64,000 nucleotides of DNA from an uncultured Bacteroidales bacterium (GCA_902776435.1 CACYQB010000016.1:21073-85072); one strand, 5' to 3'; shown: positions 33,998 to 43,021, counted from the first letter of the stretch. Numbers and translations are program-made. The notes: generated from the sequence alone by a model not told the origin.

Positions 33998-35731
33998 ATG
34001 ATTAGGATAAGGTTTTTTTTAATCGTATTGTTGATGTTGTCATCGGCCCATCTGATGAATGCTCAGTTCATCTTGGATGGAAGGCGGCCGTTTTTTGATA
34101 ACCGAACAAAGACCTATCTGCTGCCCGTGCCTGAGGATTACTTTGGCAAGCCTTGCACCCTGAGTTTTGTGCCTGATGATTCTATCTCTTGGGTTTCTCA
34201 GGATGCTTGGTACGTAACCGACAAGATGTATTTCAGAAACCTGAAGAGCGATACTACCTACACTTTCAGCTATTGGGTCTATCCCGTCGGTTATGCCGTG
34301 AAACTGCGTTTTACCTCACTTCCTGTCGTGAAGCTTGTAGGGGATATCGGCGAGGATTATACCCAGGGCGAGTTCTGGATGCAGGTTCCTGAAGACACCA
34401 CAACCCTTCAACTGAATGCTAAGATCAAGTGGGCTGGTTCGTCAACCAACAGGCCATGGTTCAAAAAGCACAATTACCATCTTAAATTCCAGGATGAAAA
34501 TCATGAGAAGATGGAAGTCTCCTTCTATGGCTTGCGTAAGGACAACCACTGGCGCATTGATGGCGGCGTGATTGACTTCTCTAGAGTCCGCAACAAGGTG
34601 TCTCATGAGTTGTGGGCTGACATGGCCCATAAGCCCTACTATGCCGATGTGCAGCCGAATGCAAGATCCTACTGTAGAAGTTTTTTCATTGACCTTTTTG
34701 ATAATCAAAAGTTCAAGGGATTTGTAAACTTGGCTGAGTATATGGACCGCAAACAGATGAAGTTGAAGAAGTATGACGACGCAACGGGCGAGTTCCATGG
34801 CTTGCTCTGGAAAGCTAAGGACGCGTCATGGCAGACCTTGTTTGCCGCCACGGCAGCTTATGATAACACGTCCGACTACTGGTGCGGATTCGAAATGGAA
34901 TATCCCGATTTGGACGATGTGCCACGAACCGATTACCATATCTTGAGCGATGCAATCAGCTTTGTGGTGAAAAGTACCGATACCGAGTTCCGGCAGCATG
35001 TGGGTGAGTTTTTTGACTTGCCTGTGCTCGTGGATTACTATGTGTTCATCAATGTGCTGCTGGCATCCGATAATGTTTGCAAGAACATCATGTGGGCTTG
35101 CTATGATGGCGCGGTGGATAAGAAACTTACCCTTGCGGTGTGGGATCTCGATGCCGTCATGGGGCAGTACTGGAGCAATGATGACGAGTATTACCATGGT
35201 CCTGTTGTAGCACCTGAGAACAATTTGGGCGATGTGTCACGTTTTTCTGACAACCGCTTGTTCAATCGGTTGATGGAGTGGGACGAATTCAGGAACCAGG
35301 TCAACGAGCGCTACTGGCAGTTGCGTCGGGGTGTTCTCAGCCCTGAGCGTCTGATTGGTCGTTTCTCTTCCACATTCGACGATTTGCGTAAACGCGGAGC
35401 GATTTATCGTGAAGAGGATTATTTCAATCACAGCAGTGACCTCTCTGGACGTGAACTCAACTTCGCAAACGAGTTGGAATACCTGAGCGACTGGATTCAG
35501 CGCCGCATCGATTATCTGGACCACAATACGTTTGCGATAGAGGGCGGCTGCGTGATTGGCGACGTCGATGGTGATGGCGAAGTGACGATCAGTGACGTGG
35601 TAGCTATCATAGAAATTCTGTTGGGTAAACAAGTTGATCAAGGAACGCTCTATCGCTCTGATATGGATCAGGATGGTGAAGTCAGGATTTCTGATGTGAA
35701 TACAGTGATTGACTATATTCTTACTCGATAA
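33998..35731 (+). CDS. CotH-family protein with C-terminal dockerin-like module (copy 2)
   Basis: A 577-residue secreted paralog of the preceding gene, started at MIRIRFFLIVLLMLSSAHLM (33998), not the GTG at 33992. It shares FRNL/FRN-type CotH segments (VRNKVSHELWADMAHKPYYA, YMDRKQMKLKKYDD, YYVFINVLLASDNVCKNIMW) and VWDLDAVMG, which keeps the Asp of the metal motif. The C-terminal dockerin-like pair (about 521-577) is GDVDGDGEVTISDVVAIIEI and SDMDQDGEVRISDVNTVID. The 50-nt gap from copy 1 suggests a tandem duplication in one transcript. Confidence 0.85.
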   Translation: MIRIRFFLIVLLMLSSAHLMNAQFILDGRRPFFDNRTKTYLLPVPEDYFGKPCTLSFVPDDSISWVSQDAWYVTDKMYFRNLKSDTTYTFSYWVYPVGYAVKLRFTSLPVVKLVGDIGEDYTQGEFWMQVPEDTTTLQLNAKIKWAGSSTNRPWFKKHNYHLKFQDENHEKMEVSFYGLRKDNHWRIDGGVIDFSRVRNKVSHELWADMAHKPYYADVQPNARSYCRSFFIDLFDNQKFKGFVNLAEYMDRKQMKLKKYDDATGEFHGLLWKAKDASWQTLFAATAAYDNTSDYWCGFEMEYPDLDDVPRTDYHILSDAISFVVKSTDTEFRQHVGEFFDLPVLVDYYVFINVLLASDNVCKNIMWACYDGAVDKKLTLAVWDLDAVMGQYWSNDDEYYHGPVVAPENNLGDVSRFSDNRLFNRLMEWDEFRNQVNERYWQLRRGVLSPERLIGRFSSTFDDLRKRGAIYREEDYFNHSSDLSGRELNFANELEYLSDWIQRRIDYLDHNTFAIEGGCVIGDVDGDGEVTISDVVAIIEILLGKQVDQGTLYRSDMDQDGEVRISDVNTVIDYILTR

Positions 35732-35820
35732 TCCCTTTCGATTCGTCCCCGAATAGAGCGAATACTAAAAATGATGGCGAAAAAACCATCATTTTTTATT
35801 GTCAGTTCGAGAAATTGTAC

Positions 35821-35828
35821 TACCTTTG
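35821..35828 (+). promoter_or_regulatory. -7 promoter box of rplS
   Basis: TACCTTTG, followed by CC, fits TAnnTTTG and lies about 85 nt before the rplS start at 35913. No good -33 TTTG is seen. Confidence 0.6.
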
Positions 35829-35912
35829 CCCCGCTTTTCGTAATCTCTGACAAGAAAGAGTGTAGCTTGTGAATATTGCGAAGTGATTATTAACGATTTA
35901 AATGACATAACA

Positions 35913-36278
35913 ATGGACTTGATTAAAGTTGCTGAACAAGCATTTGCTACAAACAAGCAGCACCCGCAGTTTTTCCCGGGTGACACAATCACGGTAGCAT
36001 ACCGCATCAAGGAGGGTAACAAGGAGCGTATCCAGCAGTACCGTGGTGTGGTGATTAAGATCACTGGCGAGGGTGAGAAGAAGCGTTTCACCGTTCGCAA
36101 GATTAGTGACAACATCGGTGTAGAGCGTATTTTCCCGCTCGAGTCTCCGTTTATCGACAGCATTTCCATCAACAAGCATGGTAAGGTTCGTCGCGCTAAG
36201 CTGTATTACCTGCGTGGTCTCACCGGTAAGAAGGCTCGCATCAAGGAGCGCCGTATCATCAAGAAGGAGGAGGCATAA
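35913..36278 (+). CDS. rplS: Large ribosomal subunit protein bL19
   Basis: A 121-residue bL19, located at the 30S/50S interface. I start at [11 protein letters not shown] (35913), since the longer frame from 35883 would add a leader with no homology. The core shows [40 protein letters not shown] and [20 protein letters not shown]. It is monocistronic here, with a -7 box and a terminator hairpin. Confidence 0.96.
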   Translation: MDLIKVAEQAFATNKQHPQFFPGDTITVAYRIKEGNKERIQQYRGVVIKITGEGEKKRFTVRKISDNIGVERIFPLESPFIDSISINKHGKVRRAKLYYLRGLTGKKARIKERRIIKKEEA

Positions 36279-36311
36279 ACAATCCCTTCTTTCTTATAAA
36301 ACGTCATTTAA

Positions 36312-36346
36312 GGCCGAGGCACAGTTTGTTGCCCCGGTCTTGTTTT
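36312..36346 (+). terminator. Rho-independent terminator after rplS
   Basis: GGCCGAGGCA (36312-36321) and TGCCCCGGTC (36330-36339) pair over 10 positions with one mismatch and one wobble, and an 8-nt loop. It is followed by TTGTTTTTTA. It starts 34 nt past the rplS stop. Confidence 0.8.
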
Positions 36347-36424
36347 TTATCTATGGCTGTGAGCCCTATCACTTGGAGAATTGAAAAAATAAGGTAGAAA
36401 TGTTGTTTATAATTAAATAATGTG

Positions 36425-36432
36425 TAACTTTG
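36425..36432 (+). promoter_or_regulatory. -7 promoter box of the repetitive acidic protein gene
   Basis: TAACTTTG fits the consensus and lies about 66 nt before the start. TTG at about 36403, 20 nt upstream, is a partial -33 box. Confidence 0.6.
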
Positions 36433-36497
36433 GGGCAGAGAAAGCCGAAACGCTTGAAAGGGAGTAGGCATCATTACCTAATACAGGAAAGATTATT

Positions 36498-37124
36498 ATG
36501 GATGAGGAAATGAAGAATGCCGAACAGGCTGCTAACGAAGTGAACAACGAGGCTGGTAATATCTTTGACCAGATAAAGGGGATGATTGGTGATGCTGCTA
36601 ACGACAGTGCTGGCATATTTGATAAGCTGAAAGGCATCTTTGAGGGCAAGGAAGGCGAGCCCAGCCTGCTGGATAAGGCCAAAGACATGTTGGACGGTAA
36701 GGAGGGTGAGCCTGGCGTGCTGGACCAGCTCAAGGAGATGCTTGATAAGGGTACCACCGCTGCTGGCGAGATGAGTCAGGATTTCCTGGAGAAAGCCAAG
36801 GAAATGTTGGAGGCCAAAGAAGGCGAACCCAGTTTGTTGGACAAGGCTAAAGAGATGTTTGGCGAGGGAGCGACTGCCGCTGGCGAGATGATGGATAAGG
36901 CCAAGGACTTTGTGGAGCAGGGTACAGCCGCCGCTACCGAGATTGCTCAAGACCTCAGCCAGAAGGCCAAGGACGCTTTCGAACCCAAAGAGGGGGAGGA
37001 GAGTGTTCTGGACAAAGCCAAAGACGCACTGGATGATGCAGGAAAGGCTGCCGAAGGCGTGATGGACAAGGTGGAAGATTTCTTGAAGAAAACCTTTGGT
37101 CCCAAAGACGAAGGCCAAGCCTGA
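36498..37124 (+). CDS. Repetitive acidic helical protein (LEA-like)
   Basis: A 208-residue soluble protein with no signal peptide, no cysteine and no tryptophan, made of amphipathic helical repeats. The unit KEGEPSLLDKAK, with variants, occurs at 51-62, 68-79, 107-118 and 164-175. The linkers GATAAGEMMDKAKDF and GTAAATEIAQDLSQKAKDA are of the same type. This Lys/Glu/Ala pattern resembles late-embryogenesis-abundant and other desiccation or stress proteins, which are often disordered until bound or dried. No function can be assigned by sequence alone. It has its own promoter and is followed by a palindromic element. Confidence 0.75.
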   Translation: MDEEMKNAEQAANEVNNEAGNIFDQIKGMIGDAANDSAGIFDKLKGIFEGKEGEPSLLDKAKDMLDGKEGEPGVLDQLKEMLDKGTTAAGEMSQDFLEKAKEMLEAKEGEPSLLDKAKEMFGEGATAAGEMMDKAKDFVEQGTAAATEIAQDLSQKAKDAFEPKEGEESVLDKAKDALDDAGKAAEGVMDKVEDFLKKTFGPKDEGQA

Positions 37125-37138
37125 TCAGCCACCTGAAT

Positions 37139-37210
37139 AAACTACAAATTACGCGAATTTCACAAACCTGGCAGATGCCATTCGTTGAATTCGCGTAATT
37201 TTCTTAGTTT
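37139..37210. repeat. Palindromic intergenic element, copy A
   Basis: AATTACGCGAATT (37147-37159) and AATTCGCGTAATT (37188-37200) pair perfectly over 13 bp. Outer AAACT (37139-37143) and AGTTT (37206-37210) pair across an internal loop. It lies between convergent genes and can end transcription both ways. The arm sequence recurs in copy B at 57827-57906. Confidence 0.7.
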
Positions 37211-37219
37211 GTCGTTTCT

Positions 37220-38095
37220 TTAGTCGAGGAAACGCTTGTCGAGGTCGCCATAGCACTCGATGCGGCGGTCACGCAGGAATGGCCACCAACGTCTTACCTG
37301 CTCGCTCCTTTCCATATCGACATCGATAACCTTGAGGTCCTCTTTGTCGTTGGGAGCTCGGTAGATGAGTTCGCCCTGTGGGCCTGCAACGAAACTGCTG
37401 CCCCAGAACTGGATACCGTTTGTTTGTCCTGATGGGTCGGGTTCATGTCCCACGCGATTGACTGTGATGACTGGCAAGCCGTTAGCCACGGCATGGCCGC
37501 GTTGGACGGTCGTCCAGGCCTCGCGCTGGCGTTCCTGTTCGTCGGGTGTGTCGCTGCTCTCGTAGCCGATGGCTGTGGGGTAGATGAGCAGTTCGGCGCC
37601 GCGCATTGCCATCAGGCGTGCTCCCTCGGGGTACCACTGGTCCCAGCATACCATAACGCCCAGTCTGCCCAGTGAGGTCTGGATGGGATGAAAGCCCATG
37701 TCGCCAGGCGTGAAATAGAATTTCTCGTAATAGGCGGGGTCATCGGGGATGTGCATCTTGCGGTATTTTCCGGCTATACTGCCGTCGGTGTCAAACACCA
37801 CGGCCGTGTTGTGGTATAGCCCCGTTGTCCGCTTCTCAAACAAGGATGTGACAAGCACGATGCCGCACTCCTTAGCCACGGCTGCATATTCTGCGGTCTC
37901 CTTGCCGGGAATCTCGACGGCGAGGTCAAAGTTGTCCACGCTTTCCACTTGGCAGAAGTAGAGCGAGTCGTGCAACTCGGGCAGGACAACGAGTTGTGCG
38001 CCCTGGGCGGCAAGGTCTTTTATTTTCTTGATGAGCGCCTGGCGGTTGCCTGCGATGTCGCTCGTGTTGCGTTGCTGAATGATACCGATTTTCAT
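37220..38095 (-). CDS. aguB: N-carbamoylputrescine amidohydrolase
   Basis: A 291-residue nitrilase-superfamily enzyme that turns N-carbamoylputrescine into putrescine, CO2 and ammonia. The catalytic triad is visible as Glu40 (VVLPELHDS), Lys113 (KYRKMHIPDD) and Cys150 (GVMVCWDQWYPEGARL). The HDSLYFCQ context is typical of AguB and not of other nitrilases. It lies 18 nt downstream of aguA on the same strand. The pair forms a two-step route from agmatine to putrescine, probably one operon. Confidence 0.95.
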   Translation of the reverse strand: MKIGIIQQRNTSDIAGNRQALIKKIKDLAAQGAQLVVLPELHDSLYFCQVESVDNFDLAVEIPGKETAEYAAVAKECGIVLVTSLFEKRTTGLYHNTAVVFDTDGSIAGKYRKMHIPDDPAYYEKFYFTPGDMGFHPIQTSLGRLGVMVCWDQWYPEGARLMAMRGAELLIYPTAIGYESSDTPDEQERQREAWTTVQRGHAVANGLPVITVNRVGHEPDPSGQTNGIQFWGSSFVAGPQGELIYRAPNDKEDLKVIDVDMERSEQVRRWWPFLRDRRIECYGDLDKRFLD

Positions 38096-38113
38096 GAAAT
38101 GAGGTGGATTGAA

Positions 38114-39160
38114 TTAATGATTAGTGAGTGAACCTTTGGGTAACTGCATGGTAGCGCAGTGCAGGGAGCCGTGCTGGCAGATGAGGGCGCGGCAGTCGAT
38201 GGCGACAATCTTGCGGCCTGGGAATGCTTCGCCAACGAGTTGGCATGCTTTAACATCATTCTCGGGCTGCCCGTAAACAGGCACCAGCACTTGATGATTC
38301 ATGATCAGGAAGTTGGCGTAGGTAGCTGGCAGGCGGGAGATTTCATCATAGATGGCATCAGGCATCGGCAATTTGATCAGATGGTAGTGATTGCCGTCGG
38401 CATCGGTTAAACTTTTCAGTTCCTCTTCCATCTTCATCAATGGCTCGAAATGCTCGTCCTCGGGGTCGTCGCAGCCGTTGTACAAGATGATGCCGCCGGG
38501 AGCGAAACGAGCTAGGGTGTCAATGTGGCCGTCGGTGTCATCGCCGGCTAGGGCACCATGATTGAGCCAAATCATCTTCATGCATCCCAGCCGCTCTAGC
38601 AGGACTTGTTCCAATTGCTGACGCGAGAGGGCATCGTTGCGGTTGGGCGCCGTCAAGCAACAGGTCGTGGTCATCACTGTACCATTGCCATCGGTCTCGA
38701 TAGATCCCCCCTCGAGCACCAGGTCGCGGTAATTGAGCAGTGGCAACTGGAACGTCCCACATTTGTCGAGCCGTGAGGTAACGAGGTTATCACAGTCAGC
38801 CGCAAACTTCATGCCCCAGGCATTAAACGTGAAGTCGGTGAGCACCATCTGCCCGTCCTTGAAAACGGTGATAGGGCCATAGTCGCGCACCCATGTATCG
38901 TTGGTCGCCATCTCGACAATGTCGATACGCTGCCAGTCCACATCCTCGCCTAAGGCTTCGCGCACCTCGTCTCCGTCGGGGGCAACAATAATTAGTCGCT
39001 CGTCGTCATCGAGGATGGCATGGACCATCTCAACATAACAAGCCGTCACCTCGTCGAGCATGTAAGCCCAGTCAGTGCCGGCGTGTGGCCACGAGATGAG
39101 AATGCCGTCCTGGCAGTCCCACTCGGCAGCGAAGCTGCGGTTTCGTTTTGTAAGGATCAT
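38114..39160 (-). CDS. aguA: Agmatine deiminase
   Basis: A 348-residue enzyme of the guanidino-modifying superfamily, which converts agmatine to N-carbamoylputrescine. The fold has the usual five-blade propeller motifs: FAAEWDCQDGILISWPHAGT, NDTWVRDYGPI, LEGGSIETDGNGTVM, GDDTDGHIDTLARFAPGG and near the end HGSLHCAT with the catalytic Cys335. It is upstream of aguB in the same direction. Together they supply putrescine for polyamines in a genus that often lacks ornithine decarboxylase. Confidence 0.95.
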   Translation of the reverse strand: MILTKRNRSFAAEWDCQDGILISWPHAGTDWAYMLDEVTACYVEMVHAILDDDERLIIVAPDGDEVREALGEDVDWQRIDIVEMATNDTWVRDYGPITVFKDGQMVLTDFTFNAWGMKFAADCDNLVTSRLDKCGTFQLPLLNYRDLVLEGGSIETDGNGTVMTTTCCLTAPNRNDALSRQQLEQVLLERLGCMKMIWLNHGALAGDDTDGHIDTLARFAPGGIILYNGCDDPEDEHFEPLMKMEEELKSLTDADGNHYHLIKLPMPDAIYDEISRLPATYANFLIMNHQVLVPVYGQPENDVKACQLVGEAFPGRKIVAIDCRALICQHGSLHCATMQLPKGSLTNH

Positions 39161-39224
39161 TTATTTCTCAAGTGATGTCTGTCTTTTCTATTAAGTATGC
39201 TATGTTATTAACGAAACCAGTAGG

Positions 39225-39464
39225 TTAAATATTGTTGCCGAATTCTTGGTAATTGTCCCAATAGGAGTCTTGAGATTCTACAATCTCGTTGATGAAGTCG
39301 CGATATCCGTCCTTGACATTGTAGCCGTTGTCATCACACCAGGAAACGTAATCGCTTTCAAAGTCCTCAACCTCTCGACGCATACGCTCAAACTCCTCAT
39401 CAAGCTCAGCCGTGTTACTGTAGCGGTCCAAGAGTTCTCTCAGAATTTCAGAAATATCGTTCAT
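39225..39464 (-). CDS. Small acidic protein of unknown function
   Basis: A 79-residue acidic soluble protein, started at MNDISEILRELLDRYSNTAE (39464). The frame extends upstream to 39578, but an unusually strong AAGGAGAAGG Shine-Dalgarno (rare in this organism) lies just before this ATG. The sequence is rich in Glu, Asp, Tyr and aromatic residues (ESDYVSWCDDNGYNVKDGY). I recognise no domain. It lies downstream of a -7 box on the same strand and ends before aguA. Confidence 0.65.
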   Translation of the reverse strand: MNDISEILRELLDRYSNTAELDEEFERMRREVEDFESDYVSWCDDNGYNVKDGYRDFINEIVESQDSYWDNYQEFGNNI

Positions 39465-39833
39465 ATTATCCTTCTCCTTTTTATTCAGTTGCAATTCAAG
39501 ACAACTGGATTGTGTTGATAACTGTTCTTTATGGTTTTGATGTCCAAATTTAATACTATTTTCTGGATTTATTGTCAAAGTTTAGTTAATAAATACAAAT
39601 ACTACTGATAACGGGTGTGGGGCTTATAGGATTTTGCGGGTACATTTCATTCTATGGGTTTGAATTACATCTTGTCGGCGCTTAATGGCCAGGATGAGAA
39701 AAAAATGAAATTGTTGACTTTTTCTTGCTTATGGTAGAACAACTTGTAGTAACTTTGTGCCTTGGTTGGTAGCGATATGCTACTGTTGAAGTGTTTAAAT
39801 GCATTACAAACTAAATCTTTGACGGTCTCAACA
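39465..39833. other. Intergenic region with divergent promoters
   Basis: No gene is supported in these 369 bases. Minus-strand TAAATTTG at 39545-39552 is a -7 box for the small acidic protein gene (leader about 75 nt). Plus-strand TAACTTTG at 39750-39757 is a -7 box for the DUF4836 lipoprotein. The stretch between them (about 200 bp) shows no repeat or hairpin I would defend. Confidence 0.55.
39750..39757 (+). promoter_or_regulatory. -7 promoter box of the DUF4836 lipoprotein gene
   Basis: TAACTTTG fits TAnnTTTG and puts transcription start near 39764. This excludes the TTG start of the longer frame at 39762. Confidence 0.65.
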
Positions 39834-41369
39834 ATGGTGAATATGAGATGGTTAAAAATGATGTCCTTGGCGCTATTTGTCTTCCTGTTGACTGGATGCG
39901 CCGGTGACAGCCTTGAAAAAATGGTGCCTGCCGACGCCACTGGCGTGGTAAGTTTTGATGTGCCGGGGATTCTCGACAATGCCGGTATGCTTGATGGCGA
40001 CAAGATCGTCCTGCCCCAGTCGTTGCAGCAGGTGATAGACGAGAATGACACCTCGCCTTTGTGCGTGTTGCTCAGTGACCTGCCTCAGTTGGGATTGAAT
40101 ACCGACAGCAAGGCCTATATGTTCTTTACCGTGAAAACCTTCGGACGTGTTATTCTGGCCGCACTGGATGACCCTGATAAGGCACGCAAGACGTTGGCTA
40201 TACGTGTTGGCGGCGATTTTAATAAGGTAGAAGGTCTGGACTGCATGTATGTGGGTGACAACCTGTATGTCATCGATGGCAAAGTCCTCTTGGTGGGTAC
40301 GGTCAACAAGGCCATGGAAGTCTCGCGTGCCGCTAAGGCTGCCAAGACTATACTGAGTCACACTGCCACCAGCATCACCGAGAACAAGCAGGCCAAGGAT
40401 GTGCTCCATGACAAGGATGCTGAAATCAATGCCTGGATACAGGGTAAGGGCCTGAAGGCGATTCTCAACAAGAGTGACGTCTATCGTGAATTGTCCCAAA
40501 AGATGCCACTTGTCAGCATCTTTACCGAGAGCGATATTGACGCGGTGACCTGCAATGTGAATCTTGAAGACGATGGCGTGGACATGATGACTCAAATCCT
40601 TGCCGCTGACAATAGCGAGTATGCACAGTTGCTCAATTCCACGCTTGCCAAGCCCGACGACAATGTCCTGAAGGCGATTCCTAACTCGATGGATTACATC
40701 TTCACCATGTGTGTTAAGGGCGACAGCTTCGTCAAACTCCATCAGATTCAGCAGTTGCTCAAGATGTTTGGCAAGCTGCCCTATATCGGCCGGATAGATT
40801 TGGCGAGCATCCTTTCAACTGTTGACGGCCCGTTCACTATTGGTCTCGCTCGAGACCCGCATCTCGAGGGTGAGTGGAACATGGTGCTGGCGACCCGATC
40901 GACCGATCCTGATGGCGTGGTGAGCAAGATCAGTTCGTTTGCCAACGCGATGGGCCAGGCTCCCGAGGTCTATGAGGGTGAGTATATTTATCAGTATGAC
41001 AACAAGATGATACGCATCGGTGTCATCGACGGCATCCTGTACATGAAGATGCTCGATTATGAGCAGACCGAGGGCTATGCTTACGAGATGCAGCCCGTGC
41101 GCAATTTCTTCAGCAATGCGTTGATTGGTCTCTTCGCTCAAACCCACAACGATAGTGTCAATGGTTACTTTGACTTCGGACTTGAGGACATTTTCCATGG
41201 CAAGGGCCATTTCTATACCAGTGACCCGAAGGCCAATGCCACCCTCGAACTCCTGCGTTCATTGTGCTCTATCAAGACGCGCGACGCCTTTGGTAACGAG
41301 GATAGCGAGGACAGCGGAATCTCCTCGTTTGTGTCGGGTGCAATCGACAAGCTTCAACCCATGGAGTAA
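39834..41369 (+). CDS. DUF4836 family lipoprotein
   Basis: A 511-residue predicted lipoprotein, started at MVNMRWLKMMSLALF (39834; MRWLK at 39843 is equally plausible). The lipobox FLLTGC places the lipidated Cys at residue 22. The body, beginning KMVPADATGVVSFDVPGILD, contains the repeated beta-rich DUF4836 pattern of Bacteroidetes. There are no catalytic motifs. It is probably a periplasm-facing outer-membrane-associated protein. It is monocistronic, with a -7 box and a 15-bp terminator hairpin. Confidence 0.8.
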   Translation: MVNMRWLKMMSLALFVFLLTGCAGDSLEKMVPADATGVVSFDVPGILDNAGMLDGDKIVLPQSLQQVIDENDTSPLCVLLSDLPQLGLNTDSKAYMFFTVKTFGRVILAALDDPDKARKTLAIRVGGDFNKVEGLDCMYVGDNLYVIDGKVLLVGTVNKAMEVSRAAKAAKTILSHTATSITENKQAKDVLHDKDAEINAWIQGKGLKAILNKSDVYRELSQKMPLVSIFTESDIDAVTCNVNLEDDGVDMMTQILAADNSEYAQLLNSTLAKPDDNVLKAIPNSMDYIFTMCVKGDSFVKLHQIQQLLKMFGKLPYIGRIDLASILSTVDGPFTIGLARDPHLEGEWNMVLATRSTDPDGVVSKISSFANAMGQAPEVYEGEYIYQYDNKMIRIGVIDGILYMKMLDYEQTEGYAYEMQPVRNFFSNALIGLFAQTHNDSVNGYFDFGLEDIFHGKGHFYTSDPKANATLELLRSLCSIKTRDAFGNEDSEDSGISSFVSGAIDKLQPME

Positions 41370-41384
41370 CGTCCCAAAGACTAT

Positions 41385-41430
41385 AAAACAATTGAGGGCT
41401 ACGCTGGTGAGCGCGGCCCTCAATTGTTTT
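41385..41430. terminator. Bidirectional terminator between convergent genes
   Basis: AAAACAATTGAGGGC (41385-41399) and GCCCTCAATTGTTTT (41416-41430) form a perfect 15-bp stem with a 16-nt loop. TTTT ends the plus-strand arm and AAAA begins the other, so it can serve the DUF4836 and outer-membrane protein genes. Confidence 0.85.
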
Positions 41431-41451
41431 GGTAGATGACCTTGTGGCTTG

Positions 41452-41940
41452 TTAGAACTTATAGTTGATGCCCAGGCCAAATACGCCCTGATCCACTTTG
41501 CGGATGATGGTGTGGCGGTACTCAAAGTTTATGCCGAAGTGTTCAGCAAGCTCATATTCGATACCAGCGCCTAAATTCAAACCGATGTGGTTCTCCTCGC
41601 CTTTTTCGTTGAGTTCACCCTTGTAATCCACCATCGTATAGTTGAGACCAGCCAGCGGGTAGATATACAATTGCTCGTTCCAGAGTCCTACGAGATAGTG
41701 AGCGTTAATGTTTACATCCCACCATGAAACGTGGTTCTTCGGAAAGAAGTAATTGACGCCTACTTCTGAGCGCAAGTGGTCGAGGATTCCATACTGGAAG
41801 CGCACGCCGAGGCCCAGGTTCTTAATCTCGCTACCGTACAACAGGTTGAAACCAGCAGCGGTCTCACCCTGGTGCACTTGTGCTTGACCGATGCCCATGC
41901 CTAAAATGAGGGCACATACTAAAGTCAAAATCTTTTTCAT
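41452..41940 (-). CDS. Small outer membrane beta-barrel protein
   Basis: A 162-residue exported protein with a signal peptide (MKKILTLVCALILGMGIGQAQ). About eight predicted beta strands follow (for example AGFNLLYGSEIKNLGLGVRF, GLNLGAGIEYELAEHFGINF) and a C-terminal aromatic end (GLGINYKF). Size and pattern match the OmpA-like/opacity-type small barrels of Bacteroidetes. It may be a structural or adhesion protein. It is convergent with the DUF4836 lipoprotein gene. Confidence 0.75.
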   Translation of the reverse strand: MKKILTLVCALILGMGIGQAQVHQGETAAGFNLLYGSEIKNLGLGVRFQYGILDHLRSEVGVNYFFPKNHVSWWDVNINAHYLVGLWNEQLYIYPLAGLNYTMVDYKGELNEKGEENHIGLNLGAGIEYELAEHFGINFEYRHTIIRKVDQGVFGLGINYKF

Positions 41941-42084
41941 TGCTAAATCCTTTTAATTGTTTATTGATAATAATTTGATTGCCGCTAATAAAACAAGGGG
42001 TAAAATTACTATCATTTTTTTATACATGCAATTATTTGGGCGGTTTTCATCATCAATCGTTATGTTTTAGCCGTTTTCTGCAAT

Positions 42085-42109
42085 AAAAAAGCTGCCCTTG
42101 TGAGGCAGC
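42085..42109 (-). terminator. Terminator after the primary sigma factor gene
   Basis: GCTGCC (42091-42096) and GGCAGC (42104-42109) pair, and the minus strand then runs into TTTTTTATT (42085-42090 on plus are AAAAAA). It lies about 30 nt beyond the sigma stop codon. Confidence 0.75.
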
Positions 42110-42138
42110 CTGATACACTTTACTAACATGAGAAGTCT

Positions 42139-42996
42139 TTATCCCAAATAGGCCTTGAGCAACTTGCTTTTCTGGCCCTTCAGGCGACGGATGGCTTTTT
42201 CCTTGATCTGACGAACGCGTTCGCGGGTCAGGTCAAACTTGGCGCCAATCTCCTCGAGCGTCATCTCCTGACAACCGATACCGAAGAACATCTTCAGGAT
42301 GTCGCGCTCGCGGGGATTGAGCTGGTCGAGCGCGCGGTTGACCTCCTTGGCCAGCGACTCCTGATTCAGCGTCGAGTCGGCCATGGGGGAATCGTTGTTG
42401 GGGAGTACGTCCAGCAGACTGTTGTCTTCACCCTCCACAAAGGGGGCGTCAACCGACACGTGACGGCCCGAAACCTTCATTGTGTCGCTGATCTTGTCAA
42501 CAGGAATATCAAGGCGCTCAGCGAGCTCCTCGGCCGATGGACGACGCTCATGCTCCTGCTCAAACCGTGACTGGGCCTTACTGATCTTGTTGATCGAACC
42601 CACCTGGTTGAGCGGAAGCCTAACAATGCGAGATTGCTCAGCAAGGGCTTGCAGGATGGATTGACGGATCCACCATACTGCATAAGAGATGAACTTGAAG
42701 CCACGCGTCTCGTCGAACTTCTGTGCTGCCTTGATGAGGCCCAGATTTCCCTCGTCGATCAAGTCGGGAAGACTCAATCCCTGGTTCTGATACTGCTTTG
42801 CGACAGAAACGACAAAGCGCAAGTTGGCATTGACAAGTTTGTCAAGTGCAGCTTGATCGCCCTGGCGGATGCGCTGTGCCAACTCGACTTCCTCATCAAC
42901 CGTAATAAGTTCCTTACGGCCGATTTCCTGAAGGTATTTGTCGAGGGATGCGCTCTCGCGGTTAGTAATGGATTTTGTAATTTTAAGTTGTCTCAT
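42139..42996 (-). CDS. rpoD: Primary RNA polymerase sigma factor (sigma-70)
   Basis: A 285-residue housekeeping sigma factor of the Bacteroidetes RpoD type. It has no region 1.1, starting at [20 protein letters not shown]. Region 2 contains [40 protein letters not shown] and [19 protein letters not shown]. Region 3 has [14 protein letters not shown] and region 4 has [20 protein letters not shown] and [13 protein letters not shown]. It recognises the TAnnTTTG/TTTG promoters seen throughout this window. It has its own -7 box and terminator. Confidence 0.96.
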   Translation of the reverse strand: MRQLKITKSITNRESASLDKYLQEIGRKELITVDEEVELAQRIRQGDQAALDKLVNANLRFVVSVAKQYQNQGLSLPDLIDEGNLGLIKAAQKFDETRGFKFISYAVWWIRQSILQALAEQSRIVRLPLNQVGSINKISKAQSRFEQEHERRPSAEELAERLDIPVDKISDTMKVSGRHVSVDAPFVEGEDNSLLDVLPNNDSPMADSTLNQESLAKEVNRALDQLNPRERDILKMFFGIGCQEMTLEEIGAKFDLTRERVRQIKEKAIRRLKGQKSKLLKAYLG

Positions 42997-43021
42997 CTAA
43001 CTAGTGTAGAGTTTAAGCGTG

